Assembly (NCBI RefSeq): GCF_031656915.1
Contig: NZ_CP134227.1
Location: 2,356,001-2,420,000 of the forward strand
Reading direction: 5' to 3'
Length of the DNA stretch: 64,000 bases
Source of the DNA: Nocardioides marmorisolisilvae
GTDB lineage: Bacteria > Actinomycetota > Actinomycetes > Propionibacteriales > Nocardioidaceae
The position numbers and the translations under genes are program-made. Positions 16,738-24,497 of the stretch are shown piece by piece. Each line of letters opens with the position of its first letter. Position 1 is the first letter of the stretch. Below the pieces are notes generated by a model that saw nothing but the letters and a program-made list of their open reading frames with translations, made no database searches and was not told the DNA's origin.

Positions 16738-18134
16738 CAACCTCCCCCGCCCTCGGCACGCGCGATGAGTCGTGCACGAGCCGCTGCCTGTGCCTCGAGC
16801 AGCCGCCGGCCACGCCTTCCGTCGATGCACCGGCTGAGCTTGACGACGAACGGCGCCAGAGTCTCGGAGACCACCAGGGCATGCCGGTCGGGCAGTTGGC
16901 GGATCTCCTCGGGCCGCAGGGTCGGCACGTCCTCGCCGTACCAGCTGCTCCCCCACCCGCCACGCTGCAGGTTGAAGCTGCGCCGCGGCACCCGGGCACT
17001 ACCCACGAGCTCGGAGACCTCCTTGTAGAAGGCGCCGTCCTTGCCGCCCCCGTAGACGACTAGGTTGTTGGTCAGCCCGAACAGGGTGCGGGCCTCATCC
17101 TCGCCATAGATCATCACAAGCTGTCGCCAGGTCTGGGCGGCATAGATGAACGACAGCCCCAGCGCCCGCTCGTTGGCCATCCTGGTCCGCAGAGTCGGCA
17201 ACGGCGTGGTGGACGGCAACTCGTCCAAACAAGCCAGAAACGGCGGACACAGCCTCCCGTACGGCGAGCCCATCGCCAACTGCAACGCGGTGTCCAACAC
17301 ATGCTCCGCGATCGCCGTCATCAACGGCGATGCGGATGCATAGGGGTCTTCCCGACCCAGCAGATACACGGTGCCGCCGCGAGCGATCAGATCGCGCAGA
17401 TCAGTCGCAGCCCGGTCCGGTCCAGGAATACAACGGCGCCGGATCGACTCCTGGAAGAACAGCGCCATCGCCTGCTGCACCGTGGTGATGGTGTTGCCGG
17501 CAGTGCGGTCATCGCCGTGCAGCGCGCCACGCAGCAGACCGTCCCAGAAAGGTGCCGCACCCGGATGGGCGCGCAGGATCTCCTCGGGATGACCGGCGTT
17601 CACCGGGTCGGCCACCCAACCCAACACCGCCTCCAGGCTCCGCCTATCGAGAGCGGCCGCATGAAAGAAGGCCTGCAGCACCTTCGCCGCCTCCGCGGCA
17701 TAGAAACGCGCCGCCTCGTCTCCCGAGCCGTGCGTGATCGCGCCCCTGACCGTGCCCGCGGTGAACGCCTTCGCCCGCCGCTCGGCCACCATCGAGTCCG
17801 CACATCCCGCCACCGGATCCCACACCAGCGGCGTGGCGCCGGGGACGAGATCGAACGGATCCAGCACGCGGACCGGCCGGTCCCCCGATGAGCGGGCGGC
17901 CATGGTGAGCAGCAGGTCCTCCGGCTTGGTCAGCGTCACCAGCGCTGCGCCCGGGCACGCGAGCAGCGCCGGCGCCAGCAGGTCCAGCGTCTTGCCCGAC
18001 CCCTGCGGCCCGTAGACACCCGCCGTCCGGTCATAGGGCACCCAGATCTCGACGCCCCTCGGGCTGCTCGAGCGACCCACCCGCCACCCGACCCCGCTTC
18101 GGTCGAACCCGGTCATCGCACGACTCTTCGCCAC
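16737..18134 (-). CDS. Type IV coupling protein ATPase (TraG/TraD/VirD4-like), soluble part
   Basis: A 465-residue P-loop ATPase. Walker A G-P-Q-G-S-G-K-T is near residue 42 and Walker B L-A-C-L-D-E-L-P-S near 290, followed by R-A-L-G-L-S-F-I-Y-A-A-Q-T-W-R-Q-L, the TraM-recognition style region. Coupling proteins hand the relaxase-DNA complex to the secretion channel. Unlike classical VirD4 there is no N-terminal membrane anchor; the gene immediately upstream, overlapping by 22 bases, encodes a two-helix membrane protein that probably supplies it. Downstream is the DUF4913-like gene. Confidence 0.85.
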   Translation of the reverse strand: MAKSRAMTGFDRSGVGWRVGRSSSPRGVEIWVPYDRTAGVYGPQGSGKTLDLLAPALLACPGAALVTLTKPEDLLLTMAARSSGDRPVRVLDPFDLVPGATPLVWDPVAGCADSMVAERRAKAFTAGTVRGAITHGSGDEAARFYAAEAAKVLQAFFHAAALDRRSLEAVLGWVADPVNAGHPEEILRAHPGAAPFWDGLLRGALHGDDRTAGNTITTVQQAMALFFQESIRRRCIPGPDRAATDLRDLIARGGTVYLLGREDPYASASPLMTAIAEHVLDTALQLAMGSPYGRLCPPFLACLDELPSTTPLPTLRTRMANERALGLSFIYAAQTWRQLVMIYGEDEARTLFGLTNNLVVYGGGKDGAFYKEVSELVGSARVPRRSFNLQRGGWGSSWYGEDVPTLRPEEIRQLPDRHALVVSETLAPFVVKLSRCIDGRRGRRLLEAQAAARARLIARAEGGGG

Positions 18135-18598
18135 CAGCGGCGCCGGGGTGGCGGATACAGGTCAGGTCTCACCGCGCGTCGCCGAGACCACAGTGCCCGT
18201 GGTCCGATCGCGGCCTCGATGTCGCGGCGGCGCGCCAGGCCGAACTGAGTGCCCGGGCCCACGGTGCGCCAGCACAGGATCGCCGCCATCACGGCGAGTG
18301 CGAGTACGCCGACCTCGAGCGCGCCGACGACGCCGTACACCACCCAGTCCGGCGGCAGCGCCGCGGTCTGTGCGCCAGACAGACCCTCGCCGGGCCGTCC
18401 GGCCAGCAAGCCCGCGACGCTCGGGATCAGGGCATGATCTGGCCAGACAGGTCCGCTGCCCCCGAGGAAGGATGCGGCGGCCTGCCCGGCCGGGAGCGCG
18501 ACGGCAGCCAGGACCAGCCACCCGCCCAGGATCACTGCCGGGATCTCCCAGGTCAGTGGCGGCACCACATCGGCACGCGAGGCCTGAACCCGACGCAT
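18113..18598 (-). CDS. Two-helix membrane protein, likely membrane anchor of the coupling ATPase
   Basis: A 161-residue protein with two clear hydrophobic segments (I-P-A-V-I-L-G-G-W-L-V-L-A-A-V-A-L, then V-Y-G-V-V-G-A-L-E-V-G-V-L-A-L-A-V-M-A-A) and a basic C-terminal cytoplasmic tail. This is the layout of the N-terminal domain of VirD4/TraG proteins. ATG 18598 is preferred over an upstream start at 18661 because the extra residues are not protein-like. It overlaps the coupling ATPase gene by 22 bases. Confidence 0.65.
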   Translation of the reverse strand: MRRVQASRADVVPPLTWEIPAVILGGWLVLAAVALPAGQAAASFLGGSGPVWPDHALIPSVAGLLAGRPGEGLSGAQTAALPPDWVVYGVVGALEVGVLALAVMAAILCWRTVGPGTQFGLARRRDIEAAIGPRALWSRRRAVRPDLYPPPRRRWWRRVVR

Positions 18599-18951
18599 CA
18601 ACGGCCCACCGACCCGATGCGGTGACTGCAGTCGTACTCCATACCTTCCACAGGCGACCACAGCACGAGAACGTGGACACGGTGGCCGGGCCCATGCGCC
18701 GCAGACGAACCGATTCGGCGCCGATCGTCTCGAATAGCAACGGGGCCGGCCACGGATGAGACCAGCTTCCTACGTCCTTAGGTACATCCTCAGGTGTGTA
18801 GCCCAGTGTGACGCGCGGCGGCAACCCCTACGAATCCGGTGTGGGTGAGCGAGCGGCAGAAACCCTACCCAAGGCTCGCTCGACACGCCCCTGCGTCGCC
18901 GTCTAGCCAACGAGCTCGCTCAAGTTCCGCTGAGCCTTGTAAGGATGGGCC
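18599..18951. other. Intergenic segment at the edge of the conjugation module
   Basis: 353 bp with no gene I can support. It separates the high-GC transfer genes from the lower-GC SIR2 gene, so a junction between backbone and accessory DNA should lie here. The promoter of the minus-strand coupling operon may also be here, but I see no convincing -35/-10 pair. Confidence 0.4.
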
Positions 18952-20094
18952 TTACCGCTCCATCCACGAGATGGCAGCGCTCTCCGAGAGTAGGTCAGTG
19001 GCGGTCGGAAGATGCACGGCGGCCGCGTCTGCGGCCCAAATCTTGTTTCCGTTAGCGAAAGCGGAAAATCCGCCTCCTGAGATTGCGTAGCAGGAGAACT
19101 TACACGTGGGCCACAGCTCATCCACGGTCTCCATCGCTGAGGACTCGTTCTCCGCGACCACAAACAGCCGAGCGTCTGCCCGTAGATGCTCGGCGAGCAA
19201 GTCGAGGAAGTGTCTCTCTCGGCCGCGCCAGCCGATTGTGACTACTGTTGTCACTTTGTTCAGATCCTTCGCGAGGGAATCGAGGTGGGACCGTGGGCAG
19301 GAGAAGCTCGCTTTGGACCTGGCTGGGATTGCCAGTGCGGGGAGCCAATACGTCTGACTCTGTGGGTGTCGGTACGGGTCACCATCGTCAGGCTCATCGA
19401 CACGAAAGGCATCGGGCAACCATTCAAGGCTTGGTGCACGTTCGATGAGCATATGCAAGACATCTTCTGCGTCCTGCACTTCTAGTCCGATGTTTGGGTT
19501 CAATCTTGCGGCCTGGCTCCAGTTGACTGAACCATGCGGTTTGTACAAGTGCACGGCCGCCGATGATACGTAATCGTCGATATCTCCGAACCGCAAGCCA
19601 TAGACGTCTTGAACCGCGAACTCCAATAGCCGATCGTAATTGAAAGTCACGAATGTCGCGGCTTGTCCCTTTGCTTCAAGCGTCGGCGCTAATTCATTGA
19701 CCAAAGAAACGTAGTTCGTCTGGCCAAGTGCGTCCTTATGCCATCGACCCGGGAGTTGAGTCAAGAGCCGAGACAAGTATGCGCGCAGCGCGACGAGCTG
19801 CGGCTGCAGCGCGCTGAAAGAACCCCGCTGTTCCTGATAGGTTTCAAGAACCTCTTCGATATCCTCGCCGGCCACGGCCGCGCTCCTGAGGTGCATGAGC
19901 AACGGGGTAGCACGAAAGAACTCGCGCGCACACTCCTTCGCCTCCCTGCTGGACGGCTCAAAGAGACCGGTTGCTAGAGGTGGTCGCCACTCCCCGTCCT
20001 GCATGTGCTCTTCGTGCTGATCGGATCGAAAGGGGCGCCTTGGGTCGCTATCGAACGACGCACCTGCACCAAAGATGAACATGAGCACGCCCAC
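18952..20094 (-). CDS. SIR2-like domain protein, possible antiphage effector
   Basis: A 380-residue protein. The N-terminus M-F-I-F-G-A-G-A-S-F-D-S is the NAD-binding opening of SIR2-like proteins; T-F-N-Y-D-R-L-L-E near residue 150 and L-Y-K-P-H-G-S-V-N-W near 186, with the catalytic-type histidine, complete the signature, and I-G-W-R-G-R-E-R-H-F follows later. Many such proteins deplete NAD during phage infection. Base composition is clearly lower in GC than the flanking genes, a sign of transfer. It lies downstream on the same strand of a small membrane protein and a HEPN-motif protein. A defence role is inference; the family call is firm. Confidence 0.75.
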   Translation of the reverse strand: MGVLMFIFGAGASFDSDPRRPFRSDQHEEHMQDGEWRPPLATGLFEPSSREAKECAREFFRATPLLMHLRSAAVAGEDIEEVLETYQEQRGSFSALQPQLVALRAYLSRLLTQLPGRWHKDALGQTNYVSLVNELAPTLEAKGQAATFVTFNYDRLLEFAVQDVYGLRFGDIDDYVSSAAVHLYKPHGSVNWSQAARLNPNIGLEVQDAEDVLHMLIERAPSLEWLPDAFRVDEPDDGDPYRHPQSQTYWLPALAIPARSKASFSCPRSHLDSLAKDLNKVTTVVTIGWRGRERHFLDLLAEHLRADARLFVVAENESSAMETVDELWPTCKFSCYAISGGGFSAFANGNKIWAADAAAVHLPTATDLLSESAAISWMER

Positions 20095-20178
20095 ATCATG
20101 CTCGAAGTTTTGAGACTATTGTGCTCAAGCGCCGATCAATCCCCCTGGGGAACCATCCCAGTGGGCTGATCCGTGCGT

Positions 20179-20466
20179 TCAGGTCCGCGTCACTCCGCTG
20201 TATGGAGCGAAGTACAGGCCGCAAGCGGCAACAGTCACGACGACACCGGCGCCCCAGACGAGGCCGTCTCCGATTGCAAGACCCACCCCCACGAAAGCCG
20301 CGCCTACGACCACGAGCAGCACTCCGAGTACGCCGCACATGACCATCCGCTCGAACTGTTTGGCACCAACCTCGCCGATCACAGCGGTGAGGTCGCGGAG
20401 TCGACCCCGCGATATGTACTCGCTCTGGGCCAAGCACGCACGATCCCACGACGCTGATGCCGGCAT
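20179..20466 (-). CDS. Small membrane protein between the SIR2-like and HEPN-like genes
   Basis: A 95-residue protein: a polar N-terminal half (R-G-R-L-R-D-L-T-A-V-I-G-E-V-G) followed by two hydrophobic helices (V-L-G-V-L-L-V-V-V-G-A-A-F-V-G-V-G-L and V-W-G-A-G-V-V-V-T-V-A-A-C-G-L-Y-F) joined by a short turn. ATG 20466 or TTG 20469 are possible starts; no strong ribosome site is seen. No family recognised. Same strand and spacing as its neighbours, so it may be part of the same accessory unit. Confidence 0.4.
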   Translation of the reverse strand: MPASASWDRACLAQSEYISRGRLRDLTAVIGEVGAKQFERMVMCGVLGVLLVVVGAAFVGVGLAIGDGLVWGAGVVVTVAACGLYFAPYSGVTRT

Positions 20467-20583
20467 CAATCCCGGTCATAGCCGTGCGCTTCACCCCTGG
20501 AGGGCACATGAATCGACCACGGACCGACGAACGAGATGGATGTGCGTCGTTCCGCCGCGATGCCGGACACACGGTGGTGACAC

Positions 20584-21570
20584 TCAGCGAGCCGCAGGCT
20601 GGTCGGCCGAAAGTCGGTTGCGGAGACCGGCCATCTTCACGAAGTACCTCCGGGCGGCAATCGCTAGCAGGGTCGCCCCGGTCTCAGTGAGCCAGGTCTC
20701 GCGGTCTCCGTCGTGCTCCTCTACTGGATGGAGGGCGTAGTTGCGGACCTCGCGGAACATGTGGGCTTGGGTGACGACCTCGGTGATGGTCGCGTTGCCG
20801 GGCGAAGGCTTGACGTCGCGCAGGTTCTGCTCCGTAAGGCGGATAACCTCAGCGACGTCACGGCCCTCGTCGACCTTCTTCGCGAGTGCCTGCGGCGGCG
20901 CGGGCACGGCGCGCGCGAGGTTGAACCACGCCGCCTCAGAGGCAGCAGCCAACAGGCTGGACGACGCGAGATAGAGGCCGCGCTGGAGCGCGCGACGGCT
21001 CTCCCGGACCATGGTCATGCCGCGTGTGCCGAGGATCGGGTCGAGGCCGGACAGCAACTCCTCAATGGGCAGCAGGACCTCGCTGCCTTCGCCGTGGAGT
21101 GGCCGGACCGCCATGAAGCGTGGGGTAATACCTTGATCGCTGATGTACGGCGAGTGGACAAACACGGGGGCACTGGAACTGCCGCCTGGGTAATCGACCG
21201 GGATGCGTTCGGGCTGGGTCTCGTACTGGTTCCCTTCAGCGCGGCCCAAGATTCCCTCAGCGACGAGTTGGGCTAGCGCACGACGCACTGCGTGGCGCCC
21301 GCGGAGAACGGTCAGATGCGGATCGTGACGGTCAGGGTCGGCAAGTCGACGTCCGGGATCCGTAGAGGGTTGCGCCGTGAACTTGGTGCGCTCGGCGGGG
21401 CGCTGGCCGCCAACAGCCTTGAGCCACCGGTCTTCGAACTCGGTCAGCAACACAGGCTTGGTTGCCTCGGCGAGCGCCCCCAGGATCGCTGTGCGGGCAA
21501 CTAAGACGTCGGCCTCGCTGGGGCTGACGGCCTGCTGCATAGCCTCGATGAACGGAGCCTCGAAGTCCAT
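20584..21570 (-). CDS. Uncharacterised protein with a C-terminal HEPN-like motif
   Basis: About 328 residues from ATG 21570 (an in-frame ATG at 21651 would add 27). The C-terminal third is helical and contains F-R-E-V-R-N-Y-A-L-H-P-V, matching the R-polar-x3-H (R-x4-H) motif of HEPN ribonuclease domains. The N-terminal half has a stretch, L-R-G-R-H-A-V-R-R-A-L-A-Q-L-V-A-E-G-I-L-G-R, that could be a winged-helix-like segment. I do not recognise a full-length family. Its position beside a SIR2-like gene makes a defence or abortive-infection role possible; this is inference. Confidence 0.5.
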   Translation of the reverse strand: MDFEAPFIEAMQQAVSPSEADVLVARTAILGALAEATKPVLLTEFEDRWLKAVGGQRPAERTKFTAQPSTDPGRRLADPDRHDPHLTVLRGRHAVRRALAQLVAEGILGRAEGNQYETQPERIPVDYPGGSSSAPVFVHSPYISDQGITPRFMAVRPLHGEGSEVLLPIEELLSGLDPILGTRGMTMVRESRRALQRGLYLASSSLLAAASEAAWFNLARAVPAPPQALAKKVDEGRDVAEVIRLTEQNLRDVKPSPGNATITEVVTQAHMFREVRNYALHPVEEHDGDRETWLTETGATLLAIAARRYFVKMAGLRNRLSADQPAAR

Positions 21571-21855
21571 TGGGCCAGTCTCGCCGAAGATACCGACAAT
21601 AGGGTCGCATCGCCGTCCTGTGTTGTCCCGAACCCATATGTCTCGATCCACACAGCTTGGCCATCACGGAGAGGCGCGCGGATTCGGCATGGTGCGTCAT
21701 ACCGCCGCCAATGCAGCATGGTGTCAACGGACCACAATTCTGGCGTCTGCAGCACCGAACAGCCTCACCTCCATCACACCCGACGTCGCCAGCCCTGCCT
21801 TGGTGACGATGCAACCGGGCTTCGATGGTGGCCCTAGCGAGTGAGAGGGCGGCAA

Positions 21856-22072
21856 ATGAGTACGACGGCCGCTGAGCTGATCATCCCTGCGCCGACCGAT
21901 ACCGGTGCGTTGGCGAGGATACTGAGCTTCATCAACGCGCACGAGCCACGTCATGGCTCCTCGTCCACCTCTGTGTTCTTCTGGTTCGGATGCGAATGAC
22001 CGGGCCGAGCGGACTGAGCAGCTGCACGCGATCTTGAAGCAGGTGGTGCAGGCGCTGGGTCACGAGCAGTAG
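21856..22072 (+). pseudogene. Frameshifted antitoxin/excisionase-like gene remnant
   Basis: ATG 21856, behind a GAGAGGG site, opens M-S-T-T-A-A-E-L-I-I-P-A-P-T-D and L-S-F-I-N-A-H-E-P-R-H-G, which resembles the N-terminus of the HTH antitoxin/excisionase family that pairs with PIN toxins. That frame stops at 21999, but the next frame continues with D-R-A-E-R-T-E-Q-L-H-A-I-L-K-Q-V-V-Q-A-L, the expected following segment, ending at TAG 22070-22072. The DNA-binding helix-turn-helix that should follow is absent. It is therefore a frameshifted and truncated relic. The stretches 21571-21855 and 22073-22293 hold no gene I can support. Confidence 0.5.
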
Positions 22073-22293
22073 ATCAGCATCCGGAGCGGACCCCTCTCCC
22101 CAGCCACAGGGATGTCGCTGACGTCGGCAACCGACGAAGCTCTCGGGCCTGCGCAGGTCGACGGTCAGGATGCGGAACGCGGCTCGCGCCTCGTCTCGGA
22201 CATGCGCTCAGGTAAGCGTCACGGATGCCCTTGGCTGCACAGCGTGGGCCGCAAGGTCTGGATTTTGGAATCATTTAGTCCTAAGCTTTTTCA

Positions 22294-22656
22294 ATGCAAG
22301 CCTTCACTAACGACGAGTGCGCCCACCCCTACAGCCCGGCGTACGACGACAACGGCACCGTCTACGTTTCCGGGGCCCTGTCCGTCGACGACGACGGAAT
22401 CGCTGTAGCCGGCCGGCGAGAGGCCCTCGACGCCGCCTTACGAAACCTGTCGAAGCGCCTGGCCACGGTCGGACTCGGCCTTGAGCACGTGGTCAAGACG
22501 ACGTATTTCGCGACCGACGTGTCCCTGCGCGACGAGGCGAACGAGCAGTACGCCGAGGTCTTCGCCAGCCCTCGTCCCGCGCGTTCTTTCGTTGGCGTGA
22601 ACAACCTTCCCTACGGTGCCATCGTTGAGATCGAAGCCGTCGCACGTCGTTCCTGA
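22294..22656 (+). CDS. RidA/YjgF-family enamine/imine deaminase
   Basis: A 120-residue RidA protein. The end R-P-A-R-S-F-V-G-V-N-N-L-P-Y-G-A-I-V-E-I-E-A-V-A-R holds the arginine that binds the substrate carboxylate in deaminating RidA members and the closing glutamate region. These trimeric cytosolic proteins hydrolyse reactive enamines/imines from PLP or flavin enzymes. Start ATG 22294 has no visible Shine-Dalgarno site and is the first in-frame start, so the transcript may be leaderless. It converges with the MarR gene at 22774. Confidence 0.85.
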   Translation: MQAFTNDECAHPYSPAYDDNGTVYVSGALSVDDDGIAVAGRREALDAALRNLSKRLATVGLGLEHVVKTTYFATDVSLRDEANEQYAEVFASPRPARSFVGVNNLPYGAIVEIEAVARRS

Positions 22657-22773
22657 GCCAGGCCCGCTCAGCCTCAATCCACCGAACTCTTGGCGTTGAG
22701 AGAACAAGGGGCCAGGGTGACCGGATGATGTCGCGCAGCAGTCGAGGCATCGGTGGATGCAGCCTAAGTTGGC

Positions 22774-23268
22774 TCACTCGTGCGCGACCAGCAGCCTGCG
22801 CAGCAGACTCAGCAACTGCGTCCGCTCAGAGTCGTTGAGTGCGTGGAGCATCTGATCTTCGTGAGCCCAGTGCCGTTCAGCCAGTTCATCCGTGAGCGAC
22901 ACTCCGCTGGGGGTGAGCTCGACAAGACGGCCACGAACATCGTGCGGGTCGACAAAGCGGTGCACCAGGTTGCGACGGCTGAGGCGATCGAGCCGTTTGG
23001 CCACGCTGCCGGACTCGACGAGCACGGAACGGCCTAGTTCCCCCGGGCTCATCGGCCTTCCCCACCTGCGCAAGGTGGCCAACACGTCGAAGTCCGCGGT
23101 GCTGAGCCCCACCGCCGCGAAGACTGGGCGGAGCTCGTTCTCCAGCAGTCCAGCCAGGCGGAGCAACCGACCGAGCACCGCCATCGGCATCGTGTCCAGG
23201 TCCGGTCGGCGCTCACGCCACTGCGCGATGAACAGGTCGGTCTCATCTGGCTGCTGCAGCGTGGTCAT
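22774..23268 (-). CDS. MarR-family transcriptional regulator
   Basis: A 164-residue winged-helix regulator. Pattern: W-R-E-R-R-P-D-L-D-T, then L-S-T-A-D-F-D-V-L-A-T-L-R-R-W-G, recognition helix region S-G-S-V-A-K-R-L-D-R-L, and the wing D-P-H-D-V-R-G-R-L-V-E-L-T. It closely resembles the MarR genes at 25766 and 42622. It follows the metallo-hydrolase gene by 39 bp on the same strand; a near-palindrome in that gap may be its own operator. Confidence 0.88.
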   Translation of the reverse strand: MTTLQQPDETDLFIAQWRERRPDLDTMPMAVLGRLLRLAGLLENELRPVFAAVGLSTADFDVLATLRRWGRPMSPGELGRSVLVESGSVAKRLDRLSRRNLVHRFVDPHDVRGRLVELTPSGVSLTDELAERHWAHEDQMLHALNDSERTQLLSLLRRLLVAHE

Positions 23269-23288
23269 GACATGAGAATACCTTTGTC

Positions 23289-23302
23289 CGAAGATATTTT
23301 CG
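23289..23302. promoter_or_regulatory. Near-palindrome before the MarR gene
   Basis: CGAAGATATTTTCG is a 14-bp palindrome with one mismatched pair, lying in the 39-bp gap just upstream of the MarR start on the minus strand. Position fits autoregulation; no experimental-type evidence is available from sequence. Confidence 0.3.
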
Positions 23303-23307
23303 AGGCG

Positions 23308-24477
23308 TCAACGCTGGGGAAAGGCGAGCTGGTGCAGGTCGTGGCCAACCACGACCTCGCCACCGAATCCGGAGCGTACGGCGCGACGCCATTCCCGATC
23401 GCTGACCTCCCGCGGGTCTCCTGGGCCTATGTGCGACAACGCAACCTGCCGCGCGCCTGCCTCGCGCGCGATCCGACCCACGTCCTCCGGAGGTGTGTGC
23501 GAGCTCTCGAAGAAGTCCAGCAGCGCCTGCGGGTAGCCGATGCTCGCGTAGTACGGGATGTGCATCGTCTCATGCACGAGGAGGTCTGCTCCCGCGGCGA
23601 GCCGAACCACGTTCTCGTGCGGAGCGGTGTCGCCGGAGAACACGAACACTCCGTCCTCGGTCTCGAACCGGTAGCCGAACGAGGGAAACACCGGCGGATG
23701 CTTGACCAGGGTAGCGCTCACCCGGACGCGGTCATCCTCGAAGACCACGAACGGCTCCATGTCAGGCGTCACCGCATCGGCTGTCGCACCGGTGTCGGCC
23801 GGCGGAAGCACGTCGTGCGCTTCAATCAGCGAGGCCAGTCCCGTCCGGCTGTTGTAACGGGTCCGGATGTTCAGGTCGTAAGCCCAGGCGCCCACCGCAC
23901 CCGCGAGTAACTCACTCGTCCCTGGACTCGGGTTGTCCGGATTAGCCAGTGGCGCGGGCGTGACCCCGGGTGTCGACGCTGGCAGTGCGTGTGGGTTGCC
24001 CGGACCGAACACTTTCACCGGGGAGACCAGACCGTGTCCCCCGGTCCCCCAGCCGAGCAGGAAGAGATTGAACAGGTCGGCCACGTGATCAGAGTGCAGG
24101 TGCGTCACGAAGGTCGCCGCCAGCGAGCTCATCATCACGCCCGACTGGACGAACTTGCGCACGGTTCCGTAGCCGGCGTCGACAAGGTAGGAACGGCCGC
24201 CCACCACCAGGAGGCTCGCGCACCCCTGCCGTCCCGGCTCGGGGTACGGCCCTGCGGCTGTGCCGAGCAGGATCACCCGGGTCCGGGTGCTGCGCAGGTC
24301 GCCGGTCAGCTGGGTCGCGTCCTGTGGCACGGGCTGACCGTGTCCCTCTCGTCGACCGGCAGCCGCGGCGTACGGCGCGCAGCACAGATCCACTGCGCCG
24401 ACGGCAGCCAGGCCAAGCCCTGCCGAGAGGAGACTGCGCCGAGCGAAGCCGCCGGACTGCGCTGATTGATCTTGCAT
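23308..24477 (-). CDS. Tat-exported metallo-beta-lactamase-fold hydrolase
   Basis: A 389-residue protein with a twin-arginine signal (G-F-A-R-R-S-L-L-S-A-G near residue 13 and a hydrophobic run to about 40). The metal site T-H-L-H-S-D-H gives H126, H128, D130 and H131; further histidines follow in F-S-G-D-T-A and L-S-H-I-G-P. Family members hydrolyse lactones, sulfates, phosphodiesters or beta-lactams. I choose ATG 24477, which has GGGAAGGA 8 bases upstream, over ATG 24495, which has none. It follows the flavin monooxygenase gene by 20 bp, so it may open a ring or lactone product outside the membrane; this is inference. Confidence 0.8.
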   Translation of the reverse strand: MQDQSAQSGGFARRSLLSAGLGLAAVGAVDLCCAPYAAAAGRREGHGQPVPQDATQLTGDLRSTRTRVILLGTAAGPYPEPGRQGCASLLVVGGRSYLVDAGYGTVRKFVQSGVMMSSLAATFVTHLHSDHVADLFNLFLLGWGTGGHGLVSPVKVFGPGNPHALPASTPGVTPAPLANPDNPSPGTSELLAGAVGAWAYDLNIRTRYNSRTGLASLIEAHDVLPPADTGATADAVTPDMEPFVVFEDDRVRVSATLVKHPPVFPSFGYRFETEDGVFVFSGDTAPHENVVRLAAGADLLVHETMHIPYYASIGYPQALLDFFESSHTPPEDVGRIAREAGARQVALSHIGPGDPREVSDREWRRAVRSGFGGEVVVGHDLHQLAFPQR

Positions 24478-24497
24478 CGGGGTGTTCCTTCCCATGT

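Noticed and set aside
18148-18824. Several reading frames on both strands over the small membrane-protein gene
   Set aside because: Arginine-rich frames without motifs; the minus-strand frame with two clean membrane helices is the credible one.
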